A DNA stretch of 64,000 bases from Methylocapsa palsarum. Its GTDB lineage: Bacteria; Pseudomonadota; Alphaproteobacteria; Rhizobiales; Beijerinckiaceae. A program made the translations under genes and the position numbers. The stretch is from positions 46,503 to 110,502 of the forward strand of contig NZ_FOSN01000013.1 of NCBI RefSeq assembly GCF_900114285.1. Direction: 5' to 3'. The notes under the pieces are model-generated. The model saw nothing but the letters and a program-made list of their open reading frames with translations, did no database searches and was not told the DNA's origin. Numbering within the stretch: the stretch's first letter is position 1; each line of letters opens with the position of its first letter. Below are positions 1 through 8,875 of the stretch, piece after piece.

Positions 1-258
1 ATCGGGCGATGCCCCATCTGAACCGGATTTAGCGGATTTTATAGCCGCGCCGATCCGAGATACCGGCTGTGGAGCCTGAATGGTCTCTCGCCCGGCTTTT
101 CCGCGACATGTCTGACGGCCCCGTCATCTCAGTCTAATTCCGCGGATCGACTGATCTCAGAAAGCATCGCCTGTCACCACGAAACCACGGCGCGACGGCT
201 AAATTCGCCTCCTGTCTGATCAGGTTTTTGCAGATAAGCATCCACCTGCCGGGGCGAC
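1..258. other. Left edge, no gene recognised
   Basis: Short reading frames cross this stretch in several frames, but none gives a protein pattern I recognise, and stops interrupt all of them. It is downstream of the leftward exporter permease gene. It may hold a decayed mobile-element end, but nothing supports that directly. Confidence 0.3.
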
Positions 259-1461
259 TCAAGCGCCGAAGATGACCTGGCGGAAGCGATGCAATGCGAA
301 GGCGAAATAGCCTGCTCCAATGACGGCCATCGCGACGAGTTGTGGCCAAACGATGGAAAGGTCTGCGCCGCGATAAAGAACGCCCTGAGCGAAAGCGACG
401 TAATGCGGCGTCGGACTGATAATCTGCATCGCATATCGCAGCCACACTGGCATGCTTTCCATGGGCGTCGTGCTTCCCGAAAGAAGCTGCATGACCAAGA
501 GCACAGGGATAGCGAGCAATCCGAACTGCCCCATGGAGGTCGCGATCGTGCCGAGAAGAATGCCGAGCGCGGCGACCGTGAAAACATAAATGCTTGAGCC
601 GGAGAGGAAAAGCAGGATCGATCCGGCGATCGGCACGTGTAGCCACCACTCCACTACAAGCAGCAGCGAAAGTCCGGCGGCTGTCAGAATGACGAGGCCA
701 TTGGCCAGGATTTTCGCCAGCATGATCTCGGCCGGGACCACCGGCATGACGAGAAGGTGCTCGACCGTGCCCTGCTCGCGCTCGCGGATCAGCGCCGCGC
801 CGGTAAGAATCACCGTCAGAATTGTGACGTTGTTGATGACCTGCATCACGGAGGTGAACCAGCTCGACTTAGTGTTTGGGTTGAATTTTTCGCGGATTTC
901 CACGTTCACAGGGATATCGGAGGTTCCACCGCGGCCGGTTCTGAATGCGGACACCTCATTGGCGATTATGGTCTGGAGATAGATCGCGCCATTGCCGGCC
1001 TGGGTTATAGCCGTCGCGTCGACGTTCACCTGAACCGTTGGCTGCCGGCCGGCAAGAACATCGGCCTCGAACTTCGGCGGTATCTCGATGACGAAGACGA
1101 GGCGTCCAGCATCCATCTCCGCGTCGATCGCCGGAGCGGCGATTTCAACCGCTGGTTTGAAAAGCGGCGGAGTGAGGCCATCCGCGATGCGGCGGGAGAG
1201 ATCGGAGTGGTCTTCATCGACGAACCCGACCGCAAGATTCGTCGCTTCGGTCGAGGCGCCGGTCGCGACGGTGTAAACGGCGATGCTGAAAGCATAAAGC
1301 ACAAGAATCAGCATCACCGGGTCGGACCTGATGCTCCGCAACTCCTTGACCGTCAACCGATATATATTGGAGAGATGCCAGCTCAGGCTGCTGCTTTTTG
1401 TTTTCGAATTATACAGAGTCTTACGTTTTTGCGAAGTCGCCTGCTGGTCGGGGGAGGACAT
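259..1461 (-). CDS. yhhJ: ABC-2 type exporter permease, YhhJ-like (copy A)
   Basis: Inner-membrane permease of an ABC-2 exporter, 400 aa. It has one membrane segment near residues 45-65 (after VKELRSIRSDPVMLIL), a large extracytoplasmic domain, and a block of hydrophobic helices from about residue 210 to the end, the usual ABC2_membrane layout. The region with LIREREQGTVEHLLVMPV matches the conserved cytoplasmic loop of this family. The start ATG at 1461 is preceded by AGGAGG that lies inside the end of the upstream ATPase gene, one base away from its stop, so the two are translationally coupled. It is the last gene of an HlyD, fused ATPase, permease operon like E. coli yhiI-rbbA-yhhJ. A diverged paralogue lies at 17049-18203. 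The substrate cannot be deduced. Confidence 0.9.
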   Translation of the reverse strand: MSSPDQQATSQKRKTLYNSKTKSSSLSWHLSNIYRLTVKELRSIRSDPVMLILVLYAFSIAVYTVATGASTEATNLAVGFVDEDHSDLSRRIADGLTPPLFKPAVEIAAPAIDAEMDAGRLVFVIEIPPKFEADVLAGRQPTVQVNVDATAITQAGNGAIYLQTIIANEVSAFRTGRGGTSDIPVNVEIREKFNPNTKSSWFTSVMQVINNVTILTVILTGAALIREREQGTVEHLLVMPVVPAEIMLAKILANGLVILTAAGLSLLLVVEWWLHVPIAGSILLFLSGSSIYVFTVAALGILLGTIATSMGQFGLLAIPVLLVMQLLSGSTTPMESMPVWLRYAMQIISPTPHYVAFAQGVLYRGADLSIVWPQLVAMAVIGAGYFAFALHRFRQVIFGA

Positions 1462-1462
1462 C

Positions 1463-4201
1463 TTAGTCCTCCTGTTTCTTCAGGAATATTTGCGCGGCCA
1501 TGAGGTAAACGAGTGCAAAGCAGGCTAGGATCACGAGATTAAACCACAGATCCGATAGCTCGAGCGCCTTCGTAAACGTGCCGACGCTGATAGGCTGATA
1601 CCAGGCAGGCGGGAATGTCAGGCCGATGAACCGCGCCCCCCCTGACAGGGAGGATACCGGCGTCAGCAGGCCGGAAAAGTTTACAGCCGGGATGATGGAA
1701 AGGATGGAGGTCGCGAAGACCGCCGCCACCTGCGTGCGTGTAAATGTCGAGACGAGCTGACCGAATCCCGTTGTTGCGAATACGTAGAGCAGCGTTCCGA
1801 GCGCGAGCGTGGCGAAAGATCCCTTCACCGACACATGGAACAAGACAATAGCGAGAAGCGCAAGAAGGACGAAGCTCGCCATCGAGACCGCCACATAGGG
1901 AAGCTGCTTGCCGAACAGGAACTCGAACTTACTGGTGGGCGTCGACCGGAAATTAGCAATCGAGCCGGTTTCTTTCTCGCGCACCACCGCGACTGCCGAC
2001 ATGATGGCGGGGATCAGGATCAGCACGAGCATAATAACGCTTGGAAGGATGGCGTTGACGCTCTCGAAAGACTGGTTATAGCGAAAGCGCGTCTCCACAT
2101 TGACGGGGCTTAATACCGCGTTGGGACCATAGCGTTCCACGGCGAGCTGCTTGACGTATTGCGCCGAAATCCCTGAAACGTAGCTCCGCGCGGTCTCGCC
2201 CCGGAACGGCATAGCGCCGTCGATCCAGACGGCTATTTCGGGCGTCCGACTATTTTCGAGGTCGCGGCCGAATCCGGACGGAATCTCGACGACGAGCTGC
2301 AGTTCCCCGCTTCTGAATCTTTGTTCCATCTCGGAAGTGGTCCCGATGGGAGGCTGTTCGGAAAAATAGCGCGAACCCGCGAAACTATCGACCAGCGTGC
2401 GACTTTCCTGAGTCTGGTCTTGGTCGAAGGCGGCGTACTTCAGATTTTCGACATCGAAGGAAATGCCGTAGCCGAACGCCATCATCAAAATCAGCGGACC
2501 AATGACGGCGAAGCTGAGCCGGATTGGATCGCGCAGCAGCTCAATGGTTTCACGGCGGGCGTAAGCCCAAAGGCGCCCCGGGGAGAACCGTCCCGGCGCG
2601 TGCGCAAGGTTGGCCGTGGGCAGTGATGCGCCATCGGTCGGTTGTTCGGTCTTCCGCGAACGATCTGCGCCGGTCGCTTCGACAAGATAGCTGATGAACG
2701 CCTCTTCCAGGGACTTGACGCCGCGCCGCTCGACGATTTCGGCGGGCGTTCCAACCGCGAGGACCTTGCCCGCGTTCATCAGCGAAATCCGATCGCACCG
2801 TTCGGCCTCGTTCATGAAATGGGTCGAGAGAAAGATAGTGACGCCGTCATCGCGGGAAAGATCGATCAACGTGCTCCAGAAGGCGTCGCGCGCGATAGGA
2901 TCGACGCCGGAGGTCGGCTCGTCCAGGATCAGGATTGCGGGCCGGTGAAGGACAGCCACGGCGAGCTGGAGCCTCTGCTTGACGCCGAGCGGCAGGCTAT
3001 CCGGCCGCGCATCCGCGACATGCTTCAGATCATAGTTTCGCAGCAGTTCGTCGATGCGCCCCGCGATCTCGTTTTCCGGCAGATGGTAGAGATGGGCGTG
3101 CAAATCGAGATTTTGGCGGACGGTCAGTTCGCTATAAAGTGAAAACCCCTGCGACATATAGCCGACGTGGCGGCGCATCTCCATGTCGTCGGAGTCTATC
3201 GGCTCGCCAAATAGCTTCGCCGAGCCCTCAGTCGCCGGAAGAAGACCCGTCAGCATTTTCATCGTCGTCGTTTTTCCGCAGCCGTTCGAACCGAGGAAGC
3301 CAAAAATCTCGCCCCGTGCTATGCGAAAGCTGACATGGTCCACAGCGACGAAATCGCCGAAGCGGCGGGTCAGCCCCTCCGCCTCGATCGCCGGGGTCGC
3401 GTCGGCGCTCGCCGGGCGCGGGCGCATCGCCACCTTTTTATGTTGCGCGCGCTTTTCTTCCGGAAGGAGCGCGATGAATGCGTCCTCGAGCGTGGCCGCG
3501 TTCGTCCGTTGCAGGATCTCCTTCGGCGCGCCTTGCGCGATGACCTTGCCGTCGTCCATGGCTGCAAGCCAATCGAACCGGGCGGCCTCGTCCATATAGG
3601 CTGTCGCAACGATGACGCTCATTTGCGGACGCCGCTTGCGGATCGAATTGATGAGGTCCCAGAACTGCCTGCGCGACAGCGGATCGACGCCGGTCGTCGG
3701 CTCGTCGAGAACGAGAAGGTCAGGATCATGCATCAGCGCGCAGCACAGGCTGAGTTTCTGCTTCATGCCGCCGGATAGCTTGCCGGCGGGGCGGTCTTCG
3801 AACGGATCGAGATCCGTCGCCCGCAAGAGTTCGTCGATGCGTCCGCGCCGGTCGGCCGATGGCTGGCCGAAAAGACGGCCGAAGAAATCAATGTTTTCAA
3901 AAACACTGAGCGTTGGATAGAGATTGCGCCCAAGTCCTTGCGGCATGTAGGCGATGCGGCCGCAATTTGCGGTGCGAAAGGCGCGATTCTCCATGTCTCC
4001 TTCGAAGACGGTCACATGGCCGTCCTGGATCCTGCGCACCCCGGATACCAGCGCAAGCAGCGTGGATTTGCCGACGCCATCCGGTCCGATTATTCCGGCC
4101 ATGCGGCGTGCGGGTATCTCGAGATTTACGTCGGCGAGCGCGATTGTGGTCCCGTACCGGTGGGTCACGTGCTGAAGCTCGGCGATGGTCTTCTCGATCA
4201 T
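1463..4201 (-). CDS. rbbA: Fused two-ATPase plus permease ABC exporter, RbbA-like (copy A)
   Basis: About 912 aa, carrying two ABC ATPase domains and an ABC-2 permease in one chain. The first ATPase (about residues 5-230) has Walker [10 protein letters not shown], signature LSGGMKQK and Walker [14 protein letters not shown]. The second (about 275-500) has Walker [10 protein letters not shown], a weaker signature LPLGVKQR, and [12 protein letters not shown]. The permease part follows from about 545, with a transmembrane segment near FAVIGPLILMMAFGYG and five or so helices at the end. This is the E. coli RbbA/YhiH architecture, without a separate ribosome role implied. I chose ATG at 4201 because it overlaps the stop of the upstream HlyD gene (ATGA at 4198-4201); an earlier in-frame start at 4234 is less likely. 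Paralogue at 14233-17043. Confidence 0.92.
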   Translation of the reverse strand: MIEKTIAELQHVTHRYGTTIALADVNLEIPARRMAGIIGPDGVGKSTLLALVSGVRRIQDGHVTVFEGDMENRAFRTANCGRIAYMPQGLGRNLYPTLSVFENIDFFGRLFGQPSADRRGRIDELLRATDLDPFEDRPAGKLSGGMKQKLSLCCALMHDPDLLVLDEPTTGVDPLSRRQFWDLINSIRKRRPQMSVIVATAYMDEAARFDWLAAMDDGKVIAQGAPKEILQRTNAATLEDAFIALLPEEKRAQHKKVAMRPRPASADATPAIEAEGLTRRFGDFVAVDHVSFRIARGEIFGFLGSNGCGKTTTMKMLTGLLPATEGSAKLFGEPIDSDDMEMRRHVGYMSQGFSLYSELTVRQNLDLHAHLYHLPENEIAGRIDELLRNYDLKHVADARPDSLPLGVKQRLQLAVAVLHRPAILILDEPTSGVDPIARDAFWSTLIDLSRDDGVTIFLSTHFMNEAERCDRISLMNAGKVLAVGTPAEIVERRGVKSLEEAFISYLVEATGADRSRKTEQPTDGASLPTANLAHAPGRFSPGRLWAYARRETIELLRDPIRLSFAVIGPLILMMAFGYGISFDVENLKYAAFDQDQTQESRTLVDSFAGSRYFSEQPPIGTTSEMEQRFRSGELQLVVEIPSGFGRDLENSRTPEIAVWIDGAMPFRGETARSYVSGISAQYVKQLAVERYGPNAVLSPVNVETRFRYNQSFESVNAILPSVIMLVLILIPAIMSAVAVVREKETGSIANFRSTPTSKFEFLFGKQLPYVAVSMASFVLLALLAIVLFHVSVKGSFATLALGTLLYVFATTGFGQLVSTFTRTQVAAVFATSILSIIPAVNFSGLLTPVSSLSGGARFIGLTFPPAWYQPISVGTFTKALELSDLWFNLVILACFALVYLMAAQIFLKKQED

Positions 4202-5277
4202 TGCGGGAGCTTCACGACGAGATCGTCCGGCCACGCTATGTTGGGGTTCAGGCGCGCAAAGCCAAGGCCGCGGACCCCTGTTTTGACCTGCCGGTGGTAT
4301 TTCTCGAGAACCTTGGGGTCGACCTGCAGCTTGACGCGAAACATCAGCTTCTGGCGCTCCTCTTCGGTCTCGACGCTCTTTGGCGTAAACTGGGCATCGG
4401 TCGCGACGAAGCTGACGGTTGCGGGAATCACATATTGGGGAATGGGGTCGGCAATGATGCGCGCTTCATCGCCGAGAGCGAGCTTACCCGCGTCGTCGGC
4501 CGGCAGGTAGATCGTCATGTAAACGTCGTTGAGGTCGAGGATTGTCAGAACGCGCTGACCCTCGGCGACCACCTCGCCGGCGCGAGTGAGCCTGTATTCA
4601 ACGCGTCCGCTTCTTGGGGAAACGAGCACCAGATCAACGAGAATCGATTGTAGTCGTTCGACCTCGGCTTGGGCCGCCTTGATCGCGGATTGAGCCTGAT
4701 CGCGCTGGGCGGTCGTCGCATGATAATTCGCGTCCGCCGCCTCAGATTTATTGCGTCTCTGGTCGACGGCCTGTTGCGTGATATTTCCACGCGCCAGCAG
4801 GCTTTGTCCGCGTTCCAAATCGGTCCTGGCGTAGGTCATGTCGCTGGTTCGCTGCGCGATGAGCGCAATCGCTTCCGCCAAAGCCTGTTTGGCTTTCAGC
4901 ACCTGAGCCTGCGCACCCCTCAGCTGGGCTTCGTATTCCGGTGATGCGATCGTGCCGACGACCTGTCCAGCCGTGACTTCGTCGCCTTCCTCGACGGTCA
5001 GCGTCGCAAGTCGACCCGCGTATTTAGCGCCGACGTCGACCTGGGTCGCCTCGATGCGGCCGTTCGATTTTACAATCCCTTTGGGCATGGCGCGACGGCG
5101 CAGCCGCGCGATCAGCGTCTGCAACGCCGCGCCGGCTTTGGCGGCGGCGCCTTCCACTGCGGATTCGGCCCGTGCGGCAGGGCTTTGCGGCGCCGCTTCG
5201 GCGAGCGTCGACCCGGAAAGGCCCGAGAACAATAGAGCAGCCCCGAGTAATGCGCCGGCCGCTACGCGAATAGACAT
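4198..5277 (-). CDS. HlyD-family periplasmic adaptor (copy A)
   Basis: Membrane-fusion protein of 359 aa that would link the inner-membrane ABC exporter to the cell envelope. Residues 1-29 look like a cleavable signal peptide, ending near LAEAAPQ, in contrast to the anchored paralogue. A lipoyl/barrel-sandwich half-motif (VKSNGRIEATQVDVGAKYAG, EEGDEVTAGQVVG) is followed by a long alanine/glutamine-rich coiled coil (about 110-215) and the second lipoyl half (LVSPRSGRVEYRL). The start ATG at 5277 has GAAGGAGA eight to ten bases upstream. It is the first gene of a coupled operon with the fused ATPase (4-base overlap) and the permease. The closest known arrangement is E. coli yhiI-rbbA-yhhJ. Function as an exporter subunit is well supported; the cargo is unknown. 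Confidence 0.92.
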   Translation of the reverse strand: MSIRVAAGALLGAALLFSGLSGSTLAEAAPQSPAARAESAVEGAAAKAGAALQTLIARLRRRAMPKGIVKSNGRIEATQVDVGAKYAGRLATLTVEEGDEVTAGQVVGTIASPEYEAQLRGAQAQVLKAKQALAEAIALIAQRTSDMTYARTDLERGQSLLARGNITQQAVDQRRNKSEAADANYHATTAQRDQAQSAIKAAQAEVERLQSILVDLVLVSPRSGRVEYRLTRAGEVVAEGQRVLTILDLNDVYMTIYLPADDAGKLALGDEARIIADPIPQYVIPATVSFVATDAQFTPKSVETEEERQKLMFRVKLQVDPKVLEKYHRQVKTGVRGLGFARLNPNIAWPDDLVVKLPQ

Positions 5278-5492
5278 TAAGAGTCTCCTTCAGACTGGAT
5301 ATAACCCAGATTTAAGGAACGCCAGATCTGAGACGCAGCGGACGCTCAAGCGTTTGGCATTCCCCTGCAAATGAAACGGCGATCGACGTCGATTCAGGAC
5401 AATCACTGAAGGGCGCACTGATTGGATTTTTGCGGTCGTCTCGGTTCGAAATCCTTCTGAGCGGACAAACCGCGAGTAAGCGCGGCGACTTG

Positions 5493-6272
5493 TTATGCGA
5501 TCACATGCTGGCCGCCATCGACGGGAATGATGGTCCCGGTGATGTGGCGCGCGCCGTCGCTGACCAGGAACGCAGCCAGAGCGCCGACGTCCTCAATGTC
5601 GACAAGCTGGTGCTCAGGGGCGGCGGCGGCTTCCGTGGCCAGCATGTCGTCGAAGTGAGCGATTCCGCTGCCCGCCCTGGTGCGGATGGCGCCAGGCGAG
5701 ATTGCGTTGGCGCGAATGCCTTTGGCGCCGAGCTCCGCGGCGACGTAGCGAACCGCGCTTTCCAAGGCGGCCTTCACCGGACCCATCAGATTGTAGTTCG
5801 CGACCACCCGTTCTGAACCGTAGAACGTGACCGTCAGAAGAGAGCCGCCTTTGGTCATCAGTGGCTCGGCAAGATGCGCCATGCGCAAGAACGAATGGCA
5901 CGACACGTCCATGGCCAGGGAGAATCCGGCCGCGCTGCAATCGACCACCCGGCCGTGCAAATCGTCGGCGGGCGCGAAGGCGATCGCATGAAGCAGAAAG
6001 TCCAATTGGCCCCATTCCGCGCGGATCCTCTCGAAGACCGCCTCCAGCTGACCGGGCCTTTCGACATTACAGGGAAGCAGCAGCTTGCAGCCGAGAGAGT
6101 CAGCGACAGGGCTGACATAGGGCAGCGCCTTATCATTTAGGTAAGTCGCCGCGACCCCGGCGCCTGCGTCGACAAAGGCCCGCGCGCAACCTGCCGCTAT
6201 ACTGGCCTTGTTGGCGATGCCGACGACAAGGCCGCGCTTCCCTTTGAGACTGGTCGTAATTGTCAAGTCCAT
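5493..6272 (-). CDS. fabI: Enoyl-[ACP] reductase, FabI type
   Basis: A 259-aa short-chain dehydrogenase of the FabI branch, reducing enoyl-ACP (or enoyl-CoA) with NAD(P)H. The N-terminus has the FabI-style nucleotide site GLVVGIANKASIA instead of the classical TGxxxGIG. The catalytic tyrosine/lysine pair sits in YGSERVVANYNLMGPVKAAL, with the Y-x6-K spacing of FabI. The ending IPVDGGQHVIA is typical of the superfamily. It starts at 6272 after AGGAG, three bases behind the acetate kinase stop, and is the last gene of the phaC-like, maoC-pta, ackA, fabI operon. In that setting it may serve a side branch of acyl metabolism (enoyl reduction next to a MaoC hydratase) and not the housekeeping fatty-acid cycle; this is inference. 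Confidence 0.88.
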   Translation of the reverse strand: MDLTITTSLKGKRGLVVGIANKASIAAGCARAFVDAGAGVAATYLNDKALPYVSPVADSLGCKLLLPCNVERPGQLEAVFERIRAEWGQLDFLLHAIAFAPADDLHGRVVDCSAAGFSLAMDVSCHSFLRMAHLAEPLMTKGGSLLTVTFYGSERVVANYNLMGPVKAALESAVRYVAAELGAKGIRANAISPGAIRTRAGSGIAHFDDMLATEAAAAPEHQLVDIEDVGALAAFLVSDGARHITGTIIPVDGGQHVIA

Positions 6273-6275
6273 GAC

Positions 6276-7472
6276 TTAAGGCTCCTGTGAGGCGGCTAGC
6301 CGGTATATTGTCGCCTGCGTGTGGCGAGCGATCATCGCTTCTTCGTCCGTGGCGATGACGCGAATTTCGACTTTGCTATCTGGCGCACTGATACAGGCGG
6401 CATTGGCCTCATTGGCGGCGCTGTCGAGTCGTAGGCCGAGCCAGCCGAGGCGAGCGCATACGGCGGCACGGACTGGCGCGGAATGTTCGCCAATGCCGGC
6501 CGTGAAGACGAGACCGTCGAGCCCCTCGAGCGCATTGACCAGCGCCGCTGCCTGGCAGGCGATGCGATAGATGAACAGGTCTATCGCTTCTTTTGCGTGC
6601 GGATCTTCGCTTGCGAGAAGCACGCGGACGTCGCCGCTTATGCCCGATGCGCCGAGTAGGCCTGAACGTCGGTAAAGCATGTCCTCGATATCGGCAAACC
6701 CGTGCCCTTGACGCCCTAGATAAAGGATGACGCCAGGATCGAGGCTGCCGCAACGAGTGGACATGACGAGACCGTCAAGCGCACTGAAGCCGGTGGTCGT
6801 TTCGACGCTGACGCCGCCCTGGAGCGCGCAGAGGCTGGCGCCGGAGCCAAGATGCGCGACAATGACACGGCCATGCGCTAATTGCGGCGATTGCTGCTTC
6901 AAACAGCTGGCGATGTACTCGTAGGACAAGCCATGAAAACCATAGCGCCGCACGCCCAACGCGGCCAACTCCCGCGGCAGGGCGAAACGGGTTGCGACTG
7001 GCGGCATGGTATGGTGAAAAGCCGTGTCGAAGCAGGCGACCTGCACGAGTCTGGGCCGGGCAGCGGCAAGCGCGCGTATCGGCGCAAGGTTGAGCGGCAT
7101 ATGCAACGGATCAAGCGGCGTCAGCGCCTCCAGCGCCGAGAGCGACGCCGGCGTGACTGTCTCGGGCGCGATATGATCAGCGCCGCCATCCACGACGCGA
7201 TGGCCGGCGGCCGCGAGCCCATCGCTACCAAGATGAGCGTCCGCGAACGCCAGCAACGCATCAAGCGCGTCGGCGAAGGGGTGTTCCGAATTCGCAGTCC
7301 AGCGTCGTTCCGCGAGGACCGCGCCAGCGGCGTCACGGGCGATCATATGCGGCGCAGCCTCGTCGAGGTCCTCGATCTCGCCGCGAACCATGTCCTTTAA
7401 GGTGGCACCGTCGAAGATAGCAAATTTCACGCTCGACGAGCCCGCGTTCAGCGTGAGAATCGATCCCTTCAT
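6276..7472 (-). CDS. ackA: Acetate kinase
   Basis: A 398-aa protein that makes ATP and acetate from acetyl phosphate, or the reverse. Family landmarks are visible in order: the N-terminal LTLNAGSSSVKFAIFD, the substrate loop VACFDTAFHHTMP, RRYGFHGLSYEY, the phosphate loop VAHLGSGASLCA, MSTRCGSLDPGV, and the C-terminal LVFTAGIGEHSA. The length is normal for the family. Its ATG overlaps the stop of the upstream maoC-pta gene by four bases (7469-7472), so the two are coupled. Acetyl phosphate would come from the phosphoketolase encoded at 38.3 kb or from phosphotransacetylase next door, giving a route to ATP without respiration. Confidence 0.95.
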   Translation of the reverse strand: MKGSILTLNAGSSSVKFAIFDGATLKDMVRGEIEDLDEAAPHMIARDAAGAVLAERRWTANSEHPFADALDALLAFADAHLGSDGLAAAGHRVVDGGADHIAPETVTPASLSALEALTPLDPLHMPLNLAPIRALAAARPRLVQVACFDTAFHHTMPPVATRFALPRELAALGVRRYGFHGLSYEYIASCLKQQSPQLAHGRVIVAHLGSGASLCALQGGVSVETTTGFSALDGLVMSTRCGSLDPGVILYLGRQGHGFADIEDMLYRRSGLLGASGISGDVRVLLASEDPHAKEAIDLFIYRIACQAAALVNALEGLDGLVFTAGIGEHSAPVRAAVCARLGWLGLRLDSAANEANAACISAPDSKVEIRVIATDEEAMIARHTQATIYRLAASQEP

Positions 7473-8872
7473 TTCGCCCAGGCGGCTCTCGCCACCAGAG
7501 CGCCGAGGGCGCAGGACGCGAGGCGCGTAGGCGCGCTGTCGGCGCGACTGGTCAGGATGATTGGCACGCGCGCGCCAAGCACCACGCCGGCGGCCTCTGC
7601 CCCCGAGAGGAAGGTGAGCTGCTTGGCGAGCATGTTCCCGGCTTCCAGATCGGGAACCACGAGGATGTCCGCGCGGCCGGCGACCAGCGAAATGATATGC
7701 TTCTCCGATGCGGCGGCCTCGTTGATCGCGTTGTCAAAGGCGAGCGGACCATCCAGGACGCCGCCGGTGATCTGGCCGCGTTCGGCCATCTTGCACAGCG
7801 CCGCGGCGTCGATCGTGGAGGGCATCCGCTCGCTGACCATCTCGACTGCGGCGAGGATAGCGACGCGCGGTTGGGCAATGCCAATCACATGCGCAAGATC
7901 GATCGCGTTTTGCGCAATGCCGACCTTTTCCGCCAGCGTCGGCCGGATGTTGATAGCGGCGTCAGTGAGCAGAAGCGGGCGCGGATAGTCTGGCACATCC
8001 ATCAGATAGACATGGCTGATCTGGCGCGCCATGCGCAAACCGGTCTCAGACGCGATGACAGGATGCATCATTTCGTCGGTGTGCAGATCGCCCTTCATCA
8101 AGAGCCCGACTTCGCCGGCACGGGCCAGCACGACCGCCTGCGCGGCAGCGGCGCGGCCGTCCGGCACATCGATGAGGCGCAGAGCGGAAATGTCCGCTCC
8201 CGCCGCCTTTGCGGCTTCAGCTATCCGAACCGCTGGCCCGATGAGAACCGGCGCGATCAGCCCCGCCTTCGCCGCGTCGAGCGCGGCAAGCAAGGAGGCG
8301 GTGTCGACCGGATTCACGACCGCGGTCGGAACAGGAACGCCTCCAGCGGCGCTGGCGAGAATGGCGAGCATTGCGTCGTGGCGGTCGACCTCGACGCGGG
8401 GCAACGTAACCCGCAGGCGACGAACCTTCCCTCTAGGCGCGCGGGTGTAGGCGGTGCCGGTGATTACGGCTTCGCCATTCTGATTGGCGCAGAGGCAGTC
8501 GAGGATCACGTCGCCTTTTTCAGGCTTCTTCTCCTTCACTTTCAGTGTCGCGGTAATCGTGTCGCCGATCGAAACTGGACGTCGGAAATGCAGATCCTGG
8601 CCGAGATAGATCGTCCCCGGACCCGGCAGCTTCGTGCCAAGGACAGCGGAAATCAGCCCCGCCCCCCACATGCCTTGGATGATGATATGATGAAACATGT
8701 CCGTTTCGGCGTAGGCGGGATCGACATGCGCGGGATTGACGTCGCCCGTGACGGTCGAAAAGAGGTCGATATCGCGCTGCGTTACGAGATGCGACGAACT
8801 GGCGCTCTCGCCGATGGTCAGCTCATCGAAGGTGCGGTTCTCGATAAAGGCGTCGTCAGGTTTATCGAGCAT
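7469..8872 (-). CDS. pta: MaoC-like hydratase fused to phosphate acetyltransferase
   Basis: A 467-aa two-domain enzyme. Residues about 8-140 are a MaoC/(R)-enoyl-CoA hydratase hotdog domain, with FSTVTGDVNPAHVDPAYAE (the D-x4-H catalytic pair) and HHIIIQGMWGAGLIS. Residues about 165-467 are a phosphate acetyl/butyryltransferase domain that interconverts acetyl-CoA and acetyl phosphate, with LLTDAAINIRPTLAEK and GVVLGARVPIILTSRADS near the end. This fused form is known in proteobacteria as bifunctional enoyl-CoA hydratase/phosphate acetyltransferase. The start at 8872 follows GGAGG and lies just behind the phaC-like stop. The MaoC half can supply (R)-3-hydroxyacyl-CoA to a polyester synthase, so its position between phaC and ackA links acetyl phosphate with polyester storage. 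Confidence 0.93.
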   Translation of the reverse strand: MLDKPDDAFIENRTFDELTIGESASSSHLVTQRDIDLFSTVTGDVNPAHVDPAYAETDMFHHIIIQGMWGAGLISAVLGTKLPGPGTIYLGQDLHFRRPVSIGDTITATLKVKEKKPEKGDVILDCLCANQNGEAVITGTAYTRAPRGKVRRLRVTLPRVEVDRHDAMLAILASAAGGVPVPTAVVNPVDTASLLAALDAAKAGLIAPVLIGPAVRIAEAAKAAGADISALRLIDVPDGRAAAAQAVVLARAGEVGLLMKGDLHTDEMMHPVIASETGLRMARQISHVYLMDVPDYPRPLLLTDAAINIRPTLAEKVGIAQNAIDLAHVIGIAQPRVAILAAVEMVSERMPSTIDAAALCKMAERGQITGGVLDGPLAFDNAINEAAASEKHIISLVAGRADILVVPDLEAGNMLAKQLTFLSGAEAAGVVLGARVPIILTSRADSAPTRLASCALGALVARAAWAK

Positions 8873-8875
8873 GGT